NCBI GenBank assembly: GCA_903839965.1
Contig: CAIMEK010000346.1
Span: forward strand, 1 to 17,696
DNA from: an uncultured Acetobacteraceae bacterium
Lineage (GTDB): Bacteria; Pseudomonadota; Alphaproteobacteria; Acetobacterales; Acetobacteraceae
Reading direction: 5' to 3'
Length of the DNA: 17,696 nucleotides
In this document: positions 1 to 7,084 of the stretch, piece by piece
How positions within the stretch are numbered: position 1 is the first letter of the stretch
How the letters are laid out: each line of letters starts with the position of its first letter
Notes under the pieces: generated by a model
Told to the model about the DNA's origin: nothing
Databases searched by the model: none
What the model saw: the letters and a program-made list of their open reading frames with translations, nothing else
Position numbers and translations under genes: made by a program

Positions 1-369
1 CAGCAGCGTCGAGAGGTTGTCGCCGAAGATCAGGTTGTCGCCCAGCGCCAGCGCGCAGGGCTCGCCCTCGATCCAGTCGCGGCCGATGTGGAAGGCCTGC
101 GCCAGCCCCTCGGGGCGCGGCTGCTCGGCATAGGTGAAGCGCACGCCGAGCCGGCTGCCGTCGCCGAGCAGGCGGCGGAACTGCGGCAGGTCTTCGGGGG
201 TGGAGATCACCATGATGTCGCGGATGCCGGCCAGCATCAGCACGGTCAGCGGATAGTACACCATCGGCTTGTCGTAGACCGGCAGGAGCTGCTTGGACGT
301 GGCAATCGTCATCGGGTGCAGCCGGGTGCCGGAACCGCCGGCCAGGAGGATGCCCTTGCGCATGCTCAT
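1..369 (-). CDS. rfbA: Glucose-1-phosphate thymidylyltransferase, N-terminal part (cut by window edge)
   Basis: Transfers dTMP from dTTP to glucose-1-phosphate to make dTDP-glucose, the first step of the dTDP-L-rhamnose pathway, in the cytoplasm. The 123 visible residues begin MSMRKGILLAGGSGTRLHP; the GGSGTRL loop at residues 11-17 binds the nucleotide triphosphate, and K26, in TSKQLLPVYDKP, lies in the conserved segment that follows it. LALGDNLIFGDN at 107-118 is the metal-binding region typical of RmlA. The family is usually about 290 residues, so more than half lies beyond position 1. The ATG at 369 overlaps the rfbB stop as ATGA, which fixes the start and implies translational coupling. 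A second in-frame ATG at 363 is less likely. No sign of damage in the visible part. Confidence 0.95.
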   Translation of the reverse strand, partial: MSMRKGILLAGGSGTRLHPMTIATSKQLLPVYDKPMVYYPLTVLMLAGIRDIMVISTPEDLPQFRRLLGDGSRLGVRFTYAEQPRPEGLAQAFHIGRDWIEGEPCALALGDNLIFGDNLSTLL

Positions 370-1445
370 GCTGCACTCCGTGGGGCGGCTGCCCCGGCAT
401 TGCCGAGCCGCTGCCCGGCGTAGCGGGCGGCGCGGATGGGCTCCCACCAGGCCCGGTGGGCGAGGTACCAGTCGATGGTGCGCGCCAGCCCACGCTCGAA
501 ATCGTGGCCGGCGCGCCAGTCGAGCGCGCGCTCGCTGGCCGACGGGTCGATCTCATAGCGGAAATCGTGGCCGGGGCGGTCGGTGACGTAGGTGATGAGG
601 CGCTCGCGCGGTCCCGCCGGGTCGGGCAGGCGGGCGTCCACCGCGGCGCAGATGGCGCGAACCACCTGCAGGTTGGTGCGCGGCTGGCGGGCGGAGAGGG
701 CGTAGGTGGCGCCGGGCTGGCCGCGTTCGAGCACCCGCACCAGCGCCTCGGCGTGGTCCTCGACGAAGATCCAGTCGCGCATGTTGGAGCCGTCGCCATA
801 CACCGGCAGGGGCCTGCCCTCGAGCGCGTTGAGTGCCACCAGGGGGATCAGCTTCTCCGGGAATTGCCAGGGCCCGAAATTGTTGGCCGTGTTGCTGACC
901 AGCACGGGCAAACCATAGGTATGGTGCCAGGCGCGCACCAGGTGGTCGGAGGCGGCCTTGCTGGCGGAATAGGGGCTGCGCGGATCGTACGGCGTCGTCT
1001 CGGTGAACGGCGGGTCATTGGGACCGAGCGCGCCGAACACCTCGTCGGTGGAGACGTGGTGGAAGCGGAACGCCGCGGCGCGGGGCGCCGGCAGAGCGGT
1101 CCAGTAGGCGCGGGCGATGTCGAGCAGGGTGTAGGTTCCCACCACATTGGTCTGCACGAACGGGCCCGGCCCGTCGATCGAGCGGTCGACATGCGTCTCC
1201 GCGGCGAGGTGCATGACCACGTCGGGCTGGAAGGTGTCGAACACCTGGCGCATCGCGGCGTGGTCGGCGATGTCGGCCTCGACCAGCGTGTGGCGCGGGC
1301 TGTGCGCGGCCTCTTCCAGCGCGTCCACCGAGGCGGCGTATGTCATCTTGTCGACATTGACGACATTGTGGTCGGTTGAACGCATGATGTAACGCACCAC
1401 GGCGGAACCGATGAACCCACAACCGCCGGTGACCAGCACCCGCAT
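366..1445 (-). CDS. rfbB: dTDP-glucose 4,6-dehydratase
   Basis: Converts dTDP-glucose to dTDP-4-keto-6-deoxyglucose using tightly bound NAD+. The protein is 359 residues, a normal length. It is an extended short-chain dehydrogenase: GGCGFIG at residues 7-13 is the NAD-binding GxxGxxG, T133-D134-E135 is the catalytic Thr-Asp-Glu of RmlB, and Y159xxxK163 is the SDR catalytic pair. NTANNFGPWQFPEKLIPL (185-202) and VTDRPGHDFRYEID (287-300) are further family signatures. The frame is open to 1526, but the ATG at 1445 is preferred because MRVLVTGG is the usual N-terminus and GAGG lies six bases upstream of it; an ATG at 1463 is the alternative. It is the first gene of a minus-strand unit leading into rfbA. 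rfbC and rfbD, if present, must lie left of the window. Confidence 0.96.
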   Translation of the reverse strand: MRVLVTGGCGFIGSAVVRYIMRSTDHNVVNVDKMTYAASVDALEEAAHSPRHTLVEADIADHAAMRQVFDTFQPDVVMHLAAETHVDRSIDGPGPFVQTNVVGTYTLLDIARAYWTALPAPRAAAFRFHHVSTDEVFGALGPNDPPFTETTPYDPRSPYSASKAASDHLVRAWHHTYGLPVLVSNTANNFGPWQFPEKLIPLVALNALEGRPLPVYGDGSNMRDWIFVEDHAEALVRVLERGQPGATYALSARQPRTNLQVVRAICAAVDARLPDPAGPRERLITYVTDRPGHDFRYEIDPSASERALDWRAGHDFERGLARTIDWYLAHRAWWEPIRAARYAGQRLGNAGAAAPRSAA

Positions 1446-1649
1446 TCCCAACCTCGTTGCCATTGTCCGTTGAAAATACAACCTGCCAGCCCGGGTCGGG
1501 CTGCGCAATCCTTGATTTCCCTCCACCCCCCGTGCTCGCGCAACAGTTCACTGCCGCCGGGCATTTGCTCACGGTGGCTTGAAAAAGACGCTGATTCCAT
1601 GCGACATCGCTCGGTGCCCCGAACGTGACGCACAGGAGACGACCGCGCC
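1446..1649. promoter_or_regulatory. Divergent intergenic region between rfbB and the acyltransferase gene
   Basis: This 204 bp must carry the start signals for both the rfbBA unit and the plus-strand glycosyltransferase unit. It is more A/T-rich than its surroundings around 1470-1485 and 1579-1600. I see TTGAAA at 1579-1584 as a possible -35 box for the plus strand, but nothing resembling a good -10 at the right distance. AGGAG at 1634-1638 serves the gene at 1650. A stem-loop at 1487-1503 is listed separately. No promoter call is made beyond the location. Confidence 0.5.
1487..1503. repeat. 7-bp inverted repeat (hairpin) upstream of rfbB
   Basis: CAGCCCG and CGGGCTG pair perfectly around a three-base loop (GGT at 1494-1496). 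On the rfbB strand the hairpin would sit about 42 bases before the start codon. It is not followed by a U run, so it does not look like an intrinsic terminator; it could be an operator or a leader hairpin. Only the pairing is seen; the role is unknown. Confidence 0.45.
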
Positions 1650-2459
1650 ATGGTGCCAGGGATGATCGGCGCGACGGAGACGCGGCTTCGGGAGCTGCTG
1701 GTCCCCGCGGTGACCGATGTGCGCGAGGACACGCTGGCATCGGTGGAAATGACGCTGCTGGCAGCCGGCGAAGAGGCGGCCCGGGCGTTGGGCATCCAGT
1801 TCGAGGGCGGACCCGACGTGACCGTCGTGGTGACCGACCCGACCCGGCGGCTGGGCCATGTCAACCTGCGGTCCAGCGGGCACTACAACACGCTGTTTTT
1901 CGACAATCGCGGCTGGGAGGGCAATTTCTTCGCCAATATTCGCCTGGCGGGCGAAGAATCCATCGCGATGTTCAACCGCATCGACGATGCCTATGTGGCG
2001 CTGCACGAGGTGTTCCTGCGCTCGGACCGGCAGTTCCTGTTCTGGGGCGTCGGCGCCTCGGCGGTGAGTTGCAGCCTGGAGATCGAGGGGATCGGCCACG
2101 GCATGGTGGTGGGCGACGATGCGCTGATCTCCGGCGGCGTGTGGCTGCGCAATTATGACATGCATGCGATGCATGACCTGAGAAGTGGTGCGCGCATCGG
2201 CCGGCCACCGCTGGATACGGTGCTCGAGCGGCACGTGTGGCTGGGCCAGGATGCGCTGCTGCTGAGCTGCGAACGCATCGGCATGGGTTCCATCATCGGC
2301 GCCCGCTCGGTGGTGAAGGGCGTGGTGCCGGCGCATGTGGTGGCCGCCGGCACGCCCGCGCGGGTCTTGCGGGAAGGCGTGAGCTGGGGACGCCACCCCT
2401 ACGGCATGACCGGCAAGGAGCGGATTTCGATAGGATTGCCCGAGTTACCGGAATACTGA
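1650..2459 (+). CDS. Left-handed beta-helix (hexapeptide-repeat) acyltransferase
   Basis: Probably transfers an acetyl or similar acyl group from a CoA donor to a sugar of the surface polysaccharide, in the cytoplasm. The 269-residue protein has a C-terminal half (about 145-245) typical of the WbbJ/CatB-like superfamily: D170 and H172 in YDMHAMHD match the usual SDxH active-site segment, followed by HVWLGQDALLL (195-205), then IGMGSIIGARSVVKGVVP (210-227) and the closing AAGTPARVL (232-240). Residues 1-130 have no domain I recognise, which is unusual because most enzymes of this type begin the helix earlier. The ATG at 1650 has AGGAG eleven bases upstream; an ATG at 1662 is an alternative. 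It is the first gene of the plus-strand unit, divergent from rfbB. The exact acyl group and acceptor cannot be told from sequence. Confidence 0.8.
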   Translation: MVPGMIGATETRLRELLVPAVTDVREDTLASVEMTLLAAGEEAARALGIQFEGGPDVTVVVTDPTRRLGHVNLRSSGHYNTLFFDNRGWEGNFFANIRLAGEESIAMFNRIDDAYVALHEVFLRSDRQFLFWGVGASAVSCSLEIEGIGHGMVVGDDALISGGVWLRNYDMHAMHDLRSGARIGRPPLDTVLERHVWLGQDALLLSCERIGMGSIIGARSVVKGVVPAHVVAAGTPARVLREGVSWGRHPYGMTGKERISIGLPELPEY

Positions 2460-2486
2460 TGACTTCTCGCCGGCATTGCCGTGCCC

Positions 2487-2512
2487 CGGATTTGTGGGTA
2501 ATGAGAAATCCG
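2487..2512. repeat. 7-bp inverted repeat between acyltransferase and small repeat-protein gene
   Basis: CGGATTT (2487-2493) and AAATCCG (2506-2512) are perfect complements around a 12-base loop. The hairpin lies in the 96-bp gap after the acyltransferase stop. No U run follows on the plus strand, so termination is not supported; an mRNA-stability or partial-attenuation role is possible. A second small pairing, GCCTG at 2532-2536 with CAGGC at 2550-2554, would place the AGGAG ribosome site of the next gene in its loop. Confidence 0.4.
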
Positions 2513-2555
2513 ATCGCGGCGCCGTGATGATGCCTGGGCATCGTAGGAGCAGGCT

Positions 2556-3023
2556 TTGCAGACCCCGGAATACCTGCCGCATATCGATCTTTTGTTGCAG
2601 GCCCTGCGCATCAATCGTGAGCGCCTCAACAGCAAGTCGAAGATCGCGATCGACGCCAAGCTGTTGCGCGGCCTGATCCAGGCCGCCGCTGCGCGCCTGC
2701 CGTTTTCGGAAGAGTTCTACCTGCGGGCTTATCCCGACATCGCCGAGGCGCATGCCGCGGGCACCATCCCGGACCTGCAGCAGCACTTCGTCGAATCCGG
2801 GTTCTTCGAAGGTCGCTTCGGCGCGCCGCCGCCGGTCGATGAAGCCTTCTACACGTCGTTCTACAAGGACGTGGGGGTAGCCGTGACGCGCGGCGACATC
2901 GTCTCGGCGACCGAGCATTACCTGCGCCAGGGCGCGAGCGAGGGCCGTTTGCCCAACCGCCAGATCAAGCCCGAGGTGGACTTCTGGATTTCGCTTCTGC
3001 GCGACGATACGCGGGCGACGTGA
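2556..3023 (+). CDS. Small stand-alone tandem-repeat protein of the polysaccharide locus
   Basis: A 155-residue protein with no enzymatic domain. Residues 1-45 are a probably helical leader. Residues 50-88 and 94-133 are two copies of the repeat that also forms the N-termini of the two large glycosyltransferases in this window: FYLRAYPDIAEA...HFVESGFFEGR and FYTSFYKDVGVA...HYLRQGASEGR. A third copy seems to begin at about 139 and is cut short. I see no signal peptide or membrane segment, so it is probably cytoplasmic. The start is TTG at 2556: an in-frame stop at 2544-2546 excludes anything further upstream, there is no in-frame ATG, and AGGAG at 2545-2549 is six bases away. It lies 76 bp before the 917-residue GT. 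A scaffold or docking role is inference only. Confidence 0.75.
   Translation: MQTPEYLPHIDLLLQALRINRERLNSKSKIAIDAKLLRGLIQAAAARLPFSEEFYLRAYPDIAEAHAAGTIPDLQQHFVESGFFEGRFGAPPPVDEAFYTSFYKDVGVAVTRGDIVSATEHYLRQGASEGRLPNRQIKPEVDFWISLLRDDTRAT
2703..2948 (+). repeat. Protein-level tandem repeat, two copies in the 155-residue protein
   Basis: Two units of about 40 residues. Each has an aromatic FY start, a (P/K)D(I/V) core, an aromatic H(F/Y) and a closing GxxEGR. Both carry a few extra residues between the core and the H(F/Y) compared with the copies in the two large glycosyltransferases. I do not know a formal name for the repeat. Confidence 0.75.
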
Positions 3024-3099
3024 AACGGCAGGCTTGCAATCCGCAGGGCGCATGCCCGCCGGCGCGTGACAAGGCAGGAAGGCGGCCGGGCAGGCGGCG

Positions 3100-5853
3100 A
3101 TGAATGAGCTGCAACGTGCGCATCGGTCGCTTTGCTCAGGTTTCATCAGCGAGGATCTGTTCCGCCGCGCCCTCGGCGGGGGCCGGGCCGACATTTCGCG
3201 CGTGGCGGCCTATCTCCGGCTGCCGGTGCCGCAGCGTCCGGTGCTGTCGTGGTATTTCGATCCGGACTACTACAACGGGGCCAACCCCGACGTGGTCAAC
3301 GCGGGCCTCGACCCGCTGCTGCATTTCATTACCACCGGCATCGCCGAACTGCGCTCGCCGCATCCGCTGATCGACCTGCGCTACCTCAGCCAGCAGGACG
3401 CCCCGGGGCTCGATTCGACGGCAAAAATTGAGGCGCTGGCCGATCTGCTGGAATACGACCTGGCGAGTCCGAGCCCCTATTTCGACCAGCAGCATTACCT
3501 GCAGCAGGCTGCCGGCGTGGCCGCCGGCGGCGCGTTGCTGCGGCACTTCCTGCAGCATGGGCTGCGCGCCGGGCACACCCCGAATGCGTTGCTCGATCCC
3601 GCCTGGTACTCCGGACATTATGCCGACGTGCCGGCCGAGCCATACGCGGCGCTGCGCCATTTCATCGTCCGCGGCGATGGCGAGGGTCGCGCCGCGGGGC
3701 CGGGTTTCGACGGGGCGCAGTATCGGCTGCGCTACACGGACGTGGCCGATTCGCCGTTCCCGCCGCTGCTGCACTACCTCATGTTCGGGCGGCACGAGAG
3801 CCGGCAGGCGACCATCGAGCGCAATGCCGGCGCCGTGGCGTTGCCTGCGGCATCGGTCGATGTCGGACTGTCCCTGCCGATTGACGCCGACGCCCTTCGG
3901 CGCGCCTACGGCGACATGCACGAGCTGCTGCAGACCCGCCAGCAGCAGCGCAAGGACACGGTGCGGCCGAAGCCGCCGAAGCTGGCGAGCACCACCGCGC
4001 CGGCCCGCGACATCGCCGGGCTGAAGCTGCCGCGCGTGAAGGCGCCGGTGCTGTCCATTCTGGTGCCGGTGTTCAACGAGCTGAAGGTGACGGTGGAGTG
4101 CCTGCTGTCGATCGTGCGGACGCGGCCGAAACTGGCCTACGAGGTGGTGGTGGCGGACGACTGCTCCACCGATCCTCAGGTGGCGCTGCTCGGCAAGGTC
4201 GCCAACCTGATCTACCTGCGCCAGCCCGCCAATGTCGGTTTCCTGCGCAACTGCAACGAGGCGTTCGGCCGTTGTCGCGGCACCTATGTCCTGCTGCTCA
4301 ACAACGACGCCCAGGTGCTGCCCGGCGCCATCGATCGCCTGGCGGCGGCGCTGGATGCCGATGCGGCGGTGGCCGCCGTGGGGCCGAAGATCATCTACCC
4401 GAACGGGCGGCTGCAGGAAGCCGGCTGCTACGTGCTGCCGAACGGCGAGAGCGGCATGGTCGGGCTGTTCGACGACCCCGAGGAAGGCGGCTACCGGTTC
4501 GATCGCGATGTTGCCTATTGCTCGGGCGCGGCGCTGATGCTCCGCCGCGGCGCGGTCGGCGCGACGCTGTTCGACGCGGCCTATCGTCCGGCCTATTGCG
4601 AGGACGCCGACCTGTGCCTGCGCCTGATCGCCGCCGGGCACCGCGTGCGCTATGTCAGTGGCGCGGTGGTCGCGCATCACCTGAGCGTCTCGACCAATCG
4701 CGGCTCGCTCACCCGCAAGCACCGCACCATCAGCCGCAACCAGCAAACGCTGTGCGAGCGCTGGGGCAAGATGCTGCTCGACATGGACGCCGTGCGGGTG
4801 CTGGCCTTCCATCTGCCGCAATTCCACCCGACGCCGGAGAACGACCTGTGGTGGGGGGCGGGGTTCACCGAGTGGTCCAACGTGGTGAAGGCGCGGCCCA
4901 GCTACCTCGGCCACGACCAGCCGCATCTGCCCACCGACCTCGGCTACTACGACCTGCGCACGCCGGAAGCGCTGCACCGCCAGGCGGTGCTGGCGCGGCG
5001 CTACGGGATCGAGGGTTTCTGTGTCTATTACTACAATTTCGGCAACCGGCGAATGTTGTCGCGGCCGCTCGAGACGGTGCTCGCCAACCCCGACATCCCG
5101 TTCCGCTGGTGCCTGTGCTGGGCGAACGAGAACTGGACCAAGCACTGGGACGGCGGCGAGCGCGAGATCCTGCTGGCGCAGAGCTACGACGCGGCGACGC
5201 TGGCGGCGATCATCGGCGATGCGGTGACGCAGGCGGCCGACCCCCGCTACATCCGGGTGAACGGGCGGCCGCTGTTCCTGGTGTATCGTCCGCTGCTGCT
5301 GCCCGATCCGCCGGCGTTCGCCGCGCAGTGCCGCAAGGCTTTCGCGGCGGCCGGCTTCAGCGGGGTGCACCTGGTCTATGTCGAGTCCATGGAGGCGGTC
5401 GATCAGGGCGTGCGCCCGGCCGACCTCGGTTTCGACGCCTGCGTCGAGTTTCCGCCGCATGGGCGCGCGGTGCCGTCCGCCACCAACGCGGACATCGTCA
5501 AGCCGGGCTGGAGCGGCTACCGCTACGATTATCCCGCCACGGTGCTGGCGTTCCTGGAGCGCGAGACGGTGCCGTACACGCGCTACCCGGCGGTGTTTCC
5601 GAGTTGGGACAACACGCCGCGCCAACCGCTGCACGGCACCAGCTTCGAGGCCACCAGCCCGGAGGCCTTCCGGGTCTATGTGGAGGCGAAGATCGACGAA
5701 GTCCGCCGCTTCCTGATGGGGCAGGAGCGGCTGCTGTTCGTCAACGCATGGAACGAATGGGCCGAGGGGACGCACCTGGAGCCGGACACCGGCCATGGCC
5801 ATCGCTGGCTGGAGGCGCTGCGCGACGCCATCGCCGCGAAAGCCTGGGCATGA
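3100..5853 (+). CDS. Fusion glycosyltransferase: tandem repeats, GT2 domain, WbsX/GH99-like domain
   Basis: A 917-residue cytoplasmic protein likely to act on the surface polysaccharide. Residues 53-236 hold four copies of the locus repeat. Residues 318 to about 555 are a GT-A fold GT2 glycosyltransferase: LSILVPVFNE at 318-327, ADDCS with D353/D354, the NND metal site at 401-403, and E501-D502 in CEDADLCLRL as catalytic base region. Residues 565-917 are a WbsX domain (Pfam Glyco_tran_WbsX, also described as GH99-like): AFHLPQFHP near 568, WWGAGFTEW, WANENWTKHWDG, EFPPHG, and NAWNEWAEGTHLEPD at 882-896. The E886-W-A-E889 pattern recalls the catalytic Glu pair of GH99 endo-alpha-mannosidases. 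The start ATG at 3100 has only a distant AGGAAGG (3076-3082), so it is less certain than the frame. The stop overlaps the next gene's start. Whether the WbsX domain transfers or hydrolyses is unknown. Confidence 0.88.
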   Translation: MNELQRAHRSLCSGFISEDLFRRALGGGRADISRVAAYLRLPVPQRPVLSWYFDPDYYNGANPDVVNAGLDPLLHFITTGIAELRSPHPLIDLRYLSQQDAPGLDSTAKIEALADLLEYDLASPSPYFDQQHYLQQAAGVAAGGALLRHFLQHGLRAGHTPNALLDPAWYSGHYADVPAEPYAALRHFIVRGDGEGRAAGPGFDGAQYRLRYTDVADSPFPPLLHYLMFGRHESRQATIERNAGAVALPAASVDVGLSLPIDADALRRAYGDMHELLQTRQQQRKDTVRPKPPKLASTTAPARDIAGLKLPRVKAPVLSILVPVFNELKVTVECLLSIVRTRPKLAYEVVVADDCSTDPQVALLGKVANLIYLRQPANVGFLRNCNEAFGRCRGTYVLLLNNDAQVLPGAIDRLAAALDADAAVAAVGPKIIYPNGRLQEAGCYVLPNGESGMVGLFDDPEEGGYRFDRDVAYCSGAALMLRRGAVGATLFDAAYRPAYCEDADLCLRLIAAGHRVRYVSGAVVAHHLSVSTNRGSLTRKHRTISRNQQTLCERWGKMLLDMDAVRVLAFHLPQFHPTPENDLWWGAGFTEWSNVVKARPSYLGHDQPHLPTDLGYYDLRTPEALHRQAVLARRYGIEGFCVYYYNFGNRRMLSRPLETVLANPDIPFRWCLCWANENWTKHWDGGEREILLAQSYDAATLAAIIGDAVTQAADPRYIRVNGRPLFLVYRPLLLPDPPAFAAQCRKAFAAAGFSGVHLVYVESMEAVDQGVRPADLGFDACVEFPPHGRAVPSATNADIVKPGWSGYRYDYPATVLAFLERETVPYTRYPAVFPSWDNTPRQPLHGTSFEATSPEAFRVYVEAKIDEVRRFLMGQERLLFVNAWNEWAEGTHLEPDTGHGHRWLEALRDAIAAKAWA
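3256..3807 (+). repeat. Protein-level tandem repeat, four copies in the 917-residue protein
   Basis: Copies begin at FDPDYYNGANPDV (residue 53), FDQQHYLQQ, LDPAWYSGHYADV and FDGAQYRLRYTDV. Each closes with LLHF or an equivalent H(F/Y), then a Gly, usually followed by Glu or Arg. An irregular stretch with no repeat separates copies one and two. Copies two and three are the most diverged. Confidence 0.75.
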
Positions 5854-7082
5854 GCGTGGTGGCGGAACAGGCGGCCAAGCGCACCGTCGGCAAGCGGAAC
5901 GTCGCCAGCGCGCCGGCGGCGCTGGAGGATATCCCGCTCACCATCATCGGCCATCCGTACGCACCGATCGGCATGGGCGAGCAGTTGCGCAGTCACGTGC
6001 GGGCATGCAGCGCGCTGCGGCTGCACCACCGGGTGTTCGACATCTACCGCTACGCCCAGCGCACCGATGTGGTGCATTTCCAGGTGGTCGGCGAGCTGGA
6101 GCGCCGCGACCTGCCGGGCGGCATCCGCGTCTTCCACATCAATGGCGACGAAGTGGAGCGGGTGGTCCAGGAATTCGCGGCGCGCGGAGGGAATTTCGAA
6201 GCCGGCTACAACATCATCGTGCCGGCCTGGGAGTTGCCGAAATACCCGGCGGCCTGGGCGGCCCAGTTGCGCCGGTTCGATGAGGTGTGGGCGCTGTCGG
6301 GCTTTATCGGCGCGAGCCTGGCGACCGCCGGGGTGGCGAGCCACCTGATCGGCCAGGGCGTGGAACTGGAGGGTGGGCCGAACCTGCCGCGGCGGTATTT
6401 CGGCATCCGCGAGTCGGCCTTCGTGCTGCTCAACCTGTTCGACGTGTCATCCTATCCCAGCCGCAAGAACCCCGATGCGATCCTGGGCCTGCTGGAACGC
6501 ATCCGGCGCGACGACCCGTACCGCGATGTGCAGCTCGTGCTGAAGGTGAAGAACGGCGAGCGCGCCGCCGAGGAGTGGGCGGCGACGATGGTCGACGACC
6601 CGCAGGTGAAGGTGATCTCGACCCCGCTCGACACGCACGGCGTGCGCAGCCTGCTGGCGGCCTGCGACTGCTTCGTCTCGCTGCATCGCGCCGAGGGCTT
6701 CGGGCGCGGGCTGGGCGAGGCGATGGCGTTGGGCCGGCTGGCGCTGGGGACGGGCTGGTCGGGCAACCTCGACTTCATGACCGCGGAGAATTCGCTGCTG
6801 GTGCGCCACACGCTGACCAAGTTGCGCTCCGGCGAGTATCCGCATTGGCAGGGCCAGTCCTGGGCGGAGCCCGATCTGGACCATGCCTGGTCGCTGCTGC
6901 GCCCGGTGATGGACGATCCCGATCGCGGCCGGGCGATCGCCCGCCAGGGCCAGGCGGACGTGCTGCGCACGCACGGCAACCGGGCGGTGGGGCTGCGGAT
7001 CCTGCAGCGCCTGGAGCAGATCGCCGCGGGTGGGTTGCCCGTTCGCGCGCCGGCGCCGAAGACCAAGAGCCGGAAGCGGTAG
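5850..7082 (+). CDS. GT4-family glycosyltransferase
   Basis: A 410-residue retaining glycosyltransferase of GT-B fold, expected to add a sugar from a nucleotide donor at the cytoplasmic face. Visible signatures are the N-terminal GHPYAPIGMGEQLRSH (34-49), HINGDE (96-101), the donor-site LLNLFDVSSYPSRKNP (193-208), and the E-x7-E of the C-terminal domain, E282 to E290 in HRAEGFGRGLGEAMALG. The C-terminus is basic (KTKSRKR). The ATG at 5850 overlaps the previous stop as ATGA, fixing the start and indicating translational coupling; the frame itself is open far upstream, but that stretch is antisense-like Arg/Gly/Ala-rich noise inside the previous gene. It ends 2 bp before the stop of the opposing 1270-residue gene. 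Donor and acceptor sugars are not known. Confidence 0.88.
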   Translation: MSVVAEQAAKRTVGKRNVASAPAALEDIPLTIIGHPYAPIGMGEQLRSHVRACSALRLHHRVFDIYRYAQRTDVVHFQVVGELERRDLPGGIRVFHINGDEVERVVQEFAARGGNFEAGYNIIVPAWELPKYPAAWAAQLRRFDEVWALSGFIGASLATAGVASHLIGQGVELEGGPNLPRRYFGIRESAFVLLNLFDVSSYPSRKNPDAILGLLERIRRDDPYRDVQLVLKVKNGERAAEEWAATMVDDPQVKVISTPLDTHGVRSLLAACDCFVSLHRAEGFGRGLGEAMALGRLALGTGWSGNLDFMTAENSLLVRHTLTKLRSGEYPHWQGQSWAEPDLDHAWSLLRPVMDDPDRGRAIARQGQADVLRTHGNRAVGLRILQRLEQIAAGGLPVRAPAPKTKSRKR

Positions 7083-7084
7083 GT

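Noticed and set aside
3136..5802. Minus-strand open frame of 888 codons opposite the 917-residue glycosyltransferase
   Set aside because: It is rich in Arg, Gln, Val and His with no domain pattern, and lies wholly opposite a protein with clear GT2 and WbsX motifs; a codon-bias shadow.
4098..5849. In-frame upstream extension of the GT4 gene
   Set aside because: The extension reads Arg/Gly/Ala-rich out-of-frame sequence of the previous gene; the ATGA overlap at 5850 gives a natural start.
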